Of a stretch of 48,346 bases of DNA, positions 41,555 to 48,346 are shown in pieces. How positions within the stretch are numbered: position 1 is the first letter of the stretch; each line of letters begins with the position of its first letter. Where the stretch lies: assembly GCA_002345625.1 (NCBI GenBank), contig DDWE01000010.1, positions 1 through 48,346 of the forward strand. Direction: 5' to 3'. The notes under the pieces were generated by a model that searched no databases, was not told the DNA's origin, and saw nothing but the letters and a program-made list of their open reading frames with translations. The translations under genes and the position numbers were made by a program. The DNA is from Desulfuromonadaceae bacterium UBA2294 (lineage in GTDB: Bacteria > Desulfobacterota > Desulfuromonadia > Desulfuromonadales > UBA2294).

Positions 41555-42322
41555 ATGGCTGTCATAATTGCAATTGCCAACCAAAAAGGGGGGGTGGGGA
41601 AAACAACCACAACCGTGAACCTTGCGGCTTCGCTGGCGGTTGCCGAAAAAAAGACCCTGTTGGTCGATATGGATCCGCAGGCCAACTCCTGCAGCGGATT
41701 GGGTGTTGATAAAAACAAGACCGAACTGACCGTCTATAACGCTCTGCTCGGTGATGTGACTGCCGCCGATGTGATCATTCCGTCGTGTTTGCCGCATCTC
41801 GACATCCTACCCGCCAATACCGACCTGATCGGTGCGGAGATCGAGTTGGTCTCATCTTTCGCCCGCGAAATCAAACTCAAGGCGGTTCTCGATGCCGTCA
41901 GTGATCGCTATGAGTATATTCTCATTGATTGCCCACCGTCACTCGGTCTACTTACCGTCAATGCGCTGACCGCCGCCAACGCGGTTCTGATCCCTCTACA
42001 GTGTGAGTTTTACGCCATGGAAGGGATGAGTCAGTTGATGAACACTATTCGGTTGATTCAGCGCGATTTGAACCCGTCGCTGGAGTTGTTTGGTATCTTG
42101 TTGACCATGTTTGACAGCCGAAACAACCTGTCGCATCAGGTGGCCAATGAGATTAGGGCTCATTTCGACGGGAAGGTGTTCGAGACGGTCGTGCCGCGCA
42201 ACGTACGCCTGTCGGAAGCGCCGAGCCACGGTTTGCCGGTCTTGATGTACGACATCACTTCGCGTGGAGCAGAGGCCTATCTTGAGCTGGCGCGGGAAAT
42301 TATCAAAGCGAGGAAGAAGTGA
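41555..42322 (+). CDS. parA: Chromosome partitioning ATPase ParA (Soj)
   Basis: ParA is the deviant-Walker ATPase that moves ParB-parS complexes and origins. The protein has 255 residues, the short chromosomal type without an N-terminal DNA-binding domain. The ATP site is ANQKGGVGKTTTTVNLAASLA, read as NQKGGVGKTTTTVN with Lys11 and Lys16. LLVDMDPQANSCSGLG follows, and IDCPPSLGLLTVNALTAA is the Walker B region. ATG start after AGAGGAGAGG. It ends in the sequence that starts parB (TGATG, one base shared). Confidence 0.98.
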   Translation: MAVIIAIANQKGGVGKTTTTVNLAASLAVAEKKTLLVDMDPQANSCSGLGVDKNKTELTVYNALLGDVTAADVIIPSCLPHLDILPANTDLIGAEIELVSSFAREIKLKAVLDAVSDRYEYILIDCPPSLGLLTVNALTAANAVLIPLQCEFYAMEGMSQLMNTIRLIQRDLNPSLELFGILLTMFDSRNNLSHQVANEIRAHFDGKVFETVVPRNVRLSEAPSHGLPVLMYDITSRGAEAYLELAREIIKARKK

Positions 42323-43173
42323 TGAGTAAACGACCTGCGCTTGGCAAGGGGATAGGTGCCCTGCTTAACTCTGCCACCCATGAGGGGAACCGGAAGTATT
42401 TTCTGTGCCCGATTGAGGATTTAAAGCCGCACAGTGAGCAGCCAAGAAAGTCGTTCGACGACGCTAAACTGCAGGAGCTGGCGGCGTCAATACGCGAAAA
42501 AGGGGTCATTCAACCCCTGGTGGTGCGCAAGGTCGACGACTACTATCAGATTATTGCCGGTGAACGACGCTGGCGCGCGGCCCAACGCGCCGGTTTGCAC
42601 GAAGTCCCGGTGGTGATTCAGGATGTCTCTGAAGATTGGGCGCTGGAAGCGGCCCTGATCGAAAACATTCAGCGCGAAGACCTTAATCCGATTGAAGAAT
42701 CGATGGCCTATCGCAACCTGATGCAGCGCTTCGACCTGACCCAGGAGGAAGTCGCCAAACGGGTCGGAAAGGAACGCTCGACGGTCGCCAACGCTTTGCG
42801 AATCCTGCGTTTGCCCGACGCCGTGCAGGCCGACGTTATCAGTGGTCGTCTGAGTATGGGACATGCCAGAGCCTTGCTGGCTCTTGAGGATGAAGGGCGG
42901 ATTCAGCAGGTGAGAACGCGGGTCATTGCCGGTGGCCTGTCTGTACGTGAAACCGAAGCGTTGGTTAAGAAGAGCAAAAACCCGGAGACGCTGAAGAGCC
43001 GCGCGAGTGCCCGGGTCACCGATCCTGAGCTGGATCATTTGGTGGCGAAACTGCAGCGTGTCCTTGGTACCCAGGTAAAAATTATCCCGAAGGGCAAGGG
43101 CGGGCGATTGGAAATCTCCTATTTTGCCCCAGCTGATCTCGATCGTTTGCTGGAGATGCTCGGCGTACAGTAA
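42322..43173 (+). CDS. parB: Chromosome partitioning protein ParB (Spo0J), CTPase type
   Basis: ParB binds parS and spreads as a CTP-dependent clamp. The 283-residue protein opens MSKRPALGKGIGALL, the ParA-stimulating N-terminus. The CTP-binding domain has QPRKSFDDAKLQELAASI and the GERRWRAAQRAGL motif. The helix-turn-helix follows with LTQEEVAKRVGKERSTVANA. A C-terminal dimerisation domain ends KGGRLEISYFAPADLDRLLE. Two matching parS sites are present at 38829 and 38867. It is translationally coupled to parA. Confidence 0.98.
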   Translation: MSKRPALGKGIGALLNSATHEGNRKYFLCPIEDLKPHSEQPRKSFDDAKLQELAASIREKGVIQPLVVRKVDDYYQIIAGERRWRAAQRAGLHEVPVVIQDVSEDWALEAALIENIQREDLNPIEESMAYRNLMQRFDLTQEEVAKRVGKERSTVANALRILRLPDAVQADVISGRLSMGHARALLALEDEGRIQQVRTRVIAGGLSVRETEALVKKSKNPETLKSRASARVTDPELDHLVAKLQRVLGTQVKIIPKGKGGRLEISYFAPADLDRLLEMLGVQ

Positions 43174-43268
43174 TTTCGCGGACAAATTGGAACGAATATG
43201 GCGGGTGCCGCAATGTGGACGACGCGCGCATCCGCAGTGCAAACCTATTTAAAGGATGGATCACAACC

Positions 43269-43634
43269 ATGCGCAAGGAAACTCCGCTGGAAAAAGGTGA
43301 AATCAAGGCTTTTCTCGGCCCTGGCAGCAAGTTTGAAGGGAAGCTTTTTTTTGACGAGATCGTTCGTCTTGATGGGAGCTTCAAGGGGGAGATTACCTCC
43401 AAAGACACCCTGATCGTTGGCGAAACCGCCGATATTGAAGGCGAGGTTGCTGTTGGGACTTTTATCCTCAGTGGTCGCTTCAAGGGGAACGTCAAGGCCA
43501 CGCACCGCATTGAACTGCGGCGGCCGGCTCAAATTGAGGGGACGCTGGAGACACCGGTTCTTGCGGTTGAAGAAGGTGTCTCCCTGAACGGGAGTGTCAG
43601 CATGGCTGTTGTCGCTGCGAACGTAAAAAAATGA
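43269..43634 (+). CDS. Bactofilin (DUF583 family)
   Basis: Bactofilins form nucleotide-free cytoskeletal filaments that position proteins, often at poles or near chromosome origins. The 121-residue frame is a repeat of short beta-strands, with FLGPGSKFEGKLFFDEIVRL, DGSFKGEITSKDTLIVGETA, GEVAVGTFILSGRFKGNVKA and IELRRPAQIEGTLETPVLAV. This is the right-handed beta-helix pattern of the family. The ATG at 43269 is chosen over one at 43215 because conservation begins at RKETPLEKGEIKAFLG. It follows parB by 95 nt. In myxobacteria and relatives, bactofilins interact with ParAB, so a role in chromosome positioning is plausible here but inferred. Confidence 0.92.
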   Translation: MRKETPLEKGEIKAFLGPGSKFEGKLFFDEIVRLDGSFKGEITSKDTLIVGETADIEGEVAVGTFILSGRFKGNVKATHRIELRRPAQIEGTLETPVLAVEEGVSLNGSVSMAVVAANVKK

Positions 43635-43655
43635 CCTCATAGCTCCAGTGTCTGA

Positions 43656-43760
43656 CCCGGTTATCGCCGGGAAGGTGGATGAATAAAACCACAAATGGTC
43701 TTGACACTGGCAGGGCACTGTGATAGCAATGCCCTGCTTTGCCGTCAGGGTGACTGACGG
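43656..43760 (+). terminator. Three hairpins between the bactofilin gene and the atp operon
   Basis: The 218-nt gap holds CCCGG/CCGGG (43656-43671), an 8-bp stem GCAGGGCA/TGCCCTGC (43710-43737, followed by TTT) and a 7-bp stem CCGTCAG/CTGACGG (43742-43760). The second may end transcripts from parAB-bactofilin. The third would lie at the very 5' end of an atp mRNA. Confidence 0.5.
43701..43730 (+). promoter_or_regulatory. Possible promoter of the atp operon
   Basis: A perfect TTGACA (43701-43706) is followed 17 nt later by TAGCAAT (43724-43730). It overlaps a hairpin. Its -10 resembles the TAGTAAT of the rpmH promoter. It would leave a leader of about 115 nt. Confidence 0.45.
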
Positions 43761-43852
43761 GGTCGTAAAGTTGTATACAGTATCCAATAACCACATAAAT
43801 TGAGTTTATCGCGCCGCCCTTGCAGTGCGTGGTTTAAACCGAGGTGTGACCC

Positions 43853-44278
43853 GTGATTAATATTGATTGGACAATTTTTTTACAGTTTGCCAACTTCGTC
43901 ATTCTGATGTTGATCCTCAATGTTGTTCTGTACCGGCCGCTGCGCGCCATGCTCAGCAGTCGCCGTGAGACCATCGAAGGATCGCAGGCCCGCGTGCGGG
44001 GTCTGGAAGCGCAGATAGAAGAGAAGATGGCACGCTACGAGGAGAAGCTGCAGGCGGCCAAACTCAAAGGGAATCAGGAGAAGGCAGCCTTGCGCCAGGC
44101 CGCAGCAACTGAAGAAGCTGGAATTCTCGGGAGTGCCCGTGAAGTGGCGACCGCACGTCTGCAGGATGTCAAGGACCAGGTCGCTGTCGCGGCCACGGCA
44201 GCTGGTCACAAACTTAAGAGCGACGCGCAGGGACTGGCGACGGAAATCGCTACCAAGATCATGGGGAGGGCGCTGTAA
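43853..44278 (+). CDS. ATP synthase F0 subunit b' (atpF')
   Basis: One of two b-type stator subunits that hold F1 against rotation. The 141-residue protein has one N-terminal membrane helix (WTIFLQFANFVILMLILNVV, about 6-25), then a long charged coiled coil. YRPLRAMLSSRRETIEGS is the conserved neck. It is the shorter of the two b subunits and has no signal peptide. The start is GTG (43853), with GAGG upstream. It ends 1 nt before atpF. Subunits a and c (atpB, atpE) are not in this cluster. Confidence 0.93.
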   Translation: MINIDWTIFLQFANFVILMLILNVVLYRPLRAMLSSRRETIEGSQARVRGLEAQIEEKMARYEEKLQAAKLKGNQEKAALRQAAATEEAGILGSAREVATARLQDVKDQVAVAATAAGHKLKSDAQGLATEIATKIMGRAL

Positions 44279-44279
44279 G

Positions 44280-44864
44280 ATGAAGGACCTCAAGCGACTG
44301 CTGATACCGGCGGCAACGGTCATGCTTCTGGCGATCGCCCTGCCGGCTCTGGCTTCTGGCGGCGAAGGTCATGCCGACAGTGGCAAGCTGATGACCGATT
44401 TTTTCTGGCGCATGCTCAACTTTGCCGTCACCTTCGGAATCCTGGCCTATTTTCTAACCAAACCGTTGCGTAACGGCCTGGCCGGGCGCCGGGAAGGGAT
44501 TGCCAAGTCCCTCGAAGAGGCTGAAGCGGCCAAGGCTGCGGCCGAGGCCAAGTTTGCCGAATACGATGCCAAGCTCAATCGCGCCGAGGCCGAGATCGAT
44601 GCCATTGCCGCCGAGATCAAGCTTGAAGGCGAAAAAGAGCGCGAGCGCATCATTGCTCAGGCGAAAGAGATGGCGGAGAAAATTCGTGTTGAAGCCGAGC
44701 GTTCGGCCGATTTCGAAGTGGCCCGTGCTCAAGCCGAGTTGCGCGCCGAAGCGGCACGTCTTGCCGTTTCTCTGGCCCAGGAGCTGCTGGAAAAAAGTTT
44801 CACGGCCCAGGATCAGAGCCGGCTGTTGGATGAATACATGAAAAAAGTAGGAGAACTCCATTGA
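44280..44864 (+). CDS. atpF: ATP synthase F0 subunit b
   Basis: The second b-type stator subunit, 194 residues. The N-terminus LLIPAATVMLLAIALPALAS looks like a cleavable signal peptide. A second hydrophobic segment (FFWRMLNFAVTFGILAYFL, about 40-58) is the true membrane anchor. KPLRNGLAGRREGIAKSLEE and a long Ala/Glu-rich coiled coil follow. The extra N-terminal segment is unusual for b subunits in general, though seen in some delta-proteobacterial relatives. The frame is open upstream to 44133, but that part lies in atpF'. It overlaps atpH by 4 nt. Confidence 0.94.
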   Translation: MKDLKRLLIPAATVMLLAIALPALASGGEGHADSGKLMTDFFWRMLNFAVTFGILAYFLTKPLRNGLAGRREGIAKSLEEAEAAKAAAEAKFAEYDAKLNRAEAEIDAIAAEIKLEGEKERERIIAQAKEMAEKIRVEAERSADFEVARAQAELRAEAARLAVSLAQELLEKSFTAQDQSRLLDEYMKKVGELH

Positions 44865-45403
44865 GTACCAGCGCAATTTCCAAACGCTACGCCAAGGCGC
44901 TGGTCGCCCTTGGGACCGAGCAGAACAAGGTCGATGAGTTCGGTCGCGAGCTGGAGCGGCTCAGTGCCGTTGTTGCCTCCGAGGAGCTGCTGCGCCTTTT
45001 ACTGGAGAGCCCGACCCTTGCCCAGAGCAAGAAGGCCGGAATTCTTGACGAGGTGATGAACCTGCTTGATATCTCGGCTGAGATGCGCAAGTTCTTCGGC
45101 TTGCTGCTGGAAAAAGACCGCATGCAGTATATCGTGCAGATCCAGCAGAACTACCGGAGTCTGGCCGATGAACTCTCCGGTACCCTGCGCGCCAAGGTGA
45201 CGGTCGCCAGCACCCTCAGCGACGCGCAGAAGTCCGCCATCGGCGGTGAACTGGAGAAGCAGACCGGCAAAAAGGTCGAGCTGACGGTGAGTGTCGATCC
45301 GGCACTGATCGGCGGCCTGCGTACCGAAATTGGTGGCCGGCTTTTTGACGGCAGTATCAAGACGCAGCTCAAGCGCATTGAAGATACCTTAACGAAGGGG
45401 TGA
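44861..45403 (+). CDS. atpH: ATP synthase F1 subunit delta
   Basis: Delta (the OSCP homologue) joins the b stator to the top of F1. It has 180 residues, normal length. The N-terminus has SAISKRYAKALVALGTEQNK, and the C-terminus has GTLRAKVTVASTLSDAQKSA with DPALIGGLRTEIGGRLFDGS, the family signature. The start is TTG (44861) within the atpF stop (TTGA), with AGGAG 8 nt before it, so translation is coupled. Nine nt separate it from atpA. Confidence 0.96.
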   Translation: MSTSAISKRYAKALVALGTEQNKVDEFGRELERLSAVVASEELLRLLLESPTLAQSKKAGILDEVMNLLDISAEMRKFFGLLLEKDRMQYIVQIQQNYRSLADELSGTLRAKVTVASTLSDAQKSAIGGELEKQTGKKVELTVSVDPALIGGLRTEIGGRLFDGSIKTQLKRIEDTLTKG

Positions 45404-45412
45404 GATAGGTCC

Positions 45413-46930
<1,518 letters not shown>

Positions 46931-46943
46931 TAGGTAGATAACG

Positions 46944-47810
46944 ATGGCCAATCTGAAGGATATCAAGAAGCGGATCGGCACGGTCAAGAACACGCGCCAG
47001 ATCACCAAGGCGATGAAGATGGTCTCGGCTGCCAAGCTGCGCCGAGCCCAGGACGCCGTGGTTGCCGCCCGCCCTTACGCTGACAAGATCGCTGCGGTTA
47101 TTGGCAATCTGTCCAAGCGTGAGTCGTCCGATGCCCATGCCCTGTTGCAGGAACGCGGCAAGGGCAAGGCCCTGGTGCTGCTGTTGACCGCTGACCGTGG
47201 ACTTTGCGGTGGCTACAATGCCAACGTGTCGAAGGCGGCTGAGCGCTTTGTTCGTGCCAACGCCCCCGGATACGAGGGCTACGATCTGATGATCGTTGGC
47301 CGCAAAGGGAACGAGTATCTCAAAAGCCGACTCGGCGACCGTATCGTCAAGGTTTATGAGCATATCACCGGCAAGATCAACTTCAGTGTTGCCACCCTGA
47401 TCGGCGAAGAGATCGTCGCTCAATATGAAGAGGGTCGTTACGATGCGGTGTTTATGGTCTACAACGCCTTCCGCAGCGCGATCTCACAGGAGCAGCTGGT
47501 GACCAAGCTGTTGCCGATCGATCCACCGGTGATTGCTGACGATGCCCACTTTGCCGAGTATCTTTACGAGCCGAATCGCAGCGAAGTTCTGACCCAGATG
47601 CTGCCCAAGCATATCAATGTTCAGATCTTTCGCGCTCTGCTTGAGTCAGTGGCGTCAGAGCACGGCGCCCGCATGACCGCTATGGACAGTGCCAGCAAGA
47701 ATGCCTCGGAAATGATCGGCCGGCTGACCCTGCAGTATAACCGGGCCCGCCAGGCGGCGATCACCAAGGAGCTCATGGAGATCATCTCCGGGGCTGAGTC
47801 GATTAAATAA
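46944..47810 (+). CDS. atpG: ATP synthase F1 subunit gamma
   Basis: The rotating central stalk of F1, 288 residues. The N-terminal helix has IKKRIGTVKNTRQITKAMKM and VSAAKLRRAQDAV. The Rossmann-like middle has LLLTADRGLCGGYNANVSKA. The C-terminal helix has ASEHGARMTAMDSASKNASE and LQYNRARQAAITKELMEIIS, the family signature. It lies 13 nt after atpA and 61 nt before atpD. Confidence 0.98.
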   Translation: MANLKDIKKRIGTVKNTRQITKAMKMVSAAKLRRAQDAVVAARPYADKIAAVIGNLSKRESSDAHALLQERGKGKALVLLLTADRGLCGGYNANVSKAAERFVRANAPGYEGYDLMIVGRKGNEYLKSRLGDRIVKVYEHITGKINFSVATLIGEEIVAQYEEGRYDAVFMVYNAFRSAISQEQLVTKLLPIDPPVIADDAHFAEYLYEPNRSEVLTQMLPKHINVQIFRALLESVASEHGARMTAMDSASKNASEMIGRLTLQYNRARQAAITKELMEIISGAESIK

Positions 47811-47871
47811 ACAAAACGAACGTGATCCCCACACAACGACGCGACGTGGGAACAAGGAGGAGCGGTTCATC

Positions 47872-48346
47872 ATGAATAAAGGTAAGATCACTCAAGTTAT
47901 CGGTCCCGTCGTTGACGTGGAGTTCGAGGCTGGCAAGCTTCCCGAAATCTATTATGCGCTGAAGATCACCAACCCGACCATCGATGGCCGGGAGTGGAAT
48001 CTTGTTTGCGAAGTTTCGCAGCATCTCGGCGAAAATACGGTCCGTACCATCGCCATGGATACCACAGATGGCTTGGTGCGCGGTCAGGACGTTATGGATA
48101 CCGGCAAACAGATCGTCATGCCGGTCGGTCGAAAGACCCTCGGCCGTATCCTGAACGTCATCGGCGAGCCGGTTGATGAAATGGGCCCGGTCGACGCAGA
48201 AAAAGAGTGGGAGATCCATCGCCCGGCTCCTGCATTTGTCGATCAGTCGACCAAGGTTGAAGCGTTCGAAACCGGAATCAAGGTCGTTGATCTGCTCGCA
48301 CCTTACGCCCGCGGCGGTAAAATCGGCCTGTTCGGCGGCGCCGGCG
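47872..48346 (+). CDS. atpD: ATP synthase F1 subunit beta, 3' end outside window
   Basis: The catalytic subunit of F1. The 158 codons visible begin MNKGKITQVIGPVVDVEFEA and include IAMDTTDGLVRGQDVMDTGK, PVGRKTLGRILNVIGEPVDE and GIKVVDLLAPYARGGKIGLF. The window ends inside the Walker A motif (GGAG, expected to continue VGKT). ATG start with AAGGAGGAGCGG upstream. Confidence 0.98.
   Translation, partial: MNKGKITQVIGPVVDVEFEAGKLPEIYYALKITNPTIDGREWNLVCEVSQHLGENTVRTIAMDTTDGLVRGQDVMDTGKQIVMPVGRKTLGRILNVIGEPVDEMGPVDAEKEWEIHRPAPAFVDQSTKVEAFETGIKVVDLLAPYARGGKIGLFGGAG

Overview
The window is the chromosomal origin neighbourhood of a Gram-negative, probably anaerobically respiring bacterium. The best guess is Desulfuromonadota (the Geobacter/Desulfuromonas/Pelobacter group). 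This is inferred from gene content and order: a complete tol-pal system implying an outer membrane, a small diheme c-type cytochrome, an F1 operon starting with paired b' and b subunits, FolE2 instead of FolE1, and dnaA-dnaN-recF-gyrB-gyrA facing away from rpmH-rnpA-yidD-yidC-mnmE-mnmG-rsmG-parA-parB. No 16S rRNA or other taxonomic marker is present, so the assignment is inference.

Layout. (1) 1-7400, minus strand: a type I-E CRISPR-Cas interference operon (cas3-casA-casB-casC-casD-casE) with overlapping or tightly packed genes. It ends at a hairpin and is followed by a truncated Bro-N antirepressor-like gene at the left edge. No cas1, cas2 or repeat array is visible. (2) 7410-11216, minus: a permease fused to PTS EIIA-like and RCK_C domains, cpoB and pal. 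A strong terminator separates pal from cpoB, and pal has its own good promoter. (3) 11225-18262, minus: pyk-queC-folE2-glycosyltransferase-tolQ-tolR-tolA-tolB, closely spaced and partly overlapping. This combines glycolysis, queuosine precursor synthesis and envelope functions. (4) 18324-18662, minus: a diheme cytochrome c with a structured leader, divergent from a PBP1A gene on the plus strand. (5) 21373-24928, minus: gpsA, a lipoprotein cyclophilin, and a translationally coupled trio of an EEP-fold protein with altered active-site positions, a macro-domain protein and endonuclease III. (6) 24943-34643, minus: a membrane-anchored TPR protein overlapping the end of gyrA, then gyrA, gyrB, recF, dnaN and dnaA. 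(7) 34644-35053: the putative origin segment, with an inverted pair of perfect DnaA boxes and an AT-rich tract. (8) 35054-43634, plus: rpmH, rnpA, yidD, yidC, mnmE, two perfect parS sites, mnmG, rsmG, parA, parB and a bactofilin. (9) 43853-48346, plus: atpF'-atpF-atpH-atpA-atpG-atpD, with atpD cut by the window end.

How it fits together. Transcription runs outwards from the dnaA-rpmH gap on both sides, as expected for bidirectional replication starting there. DnaA boxes, parS sites and parAB lie within about 9 kb, so origin firing and origin segregation are encoded together. The Tol-Pal proteins span the envelope from inner-membrane motor (TolQR) through TolA and TolB to the outer-membrane lipoprotein Pal. 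The accessory-looking part is the left end (CRISPR interference genes plus a phage-type gene). The least conventional items elsewhere are the three-domain transporter, the EEP/macro/Nth trio and the gyrA/TPR overlap. I did not find a clearly new multi-gene system; the findings list gives the best leads.
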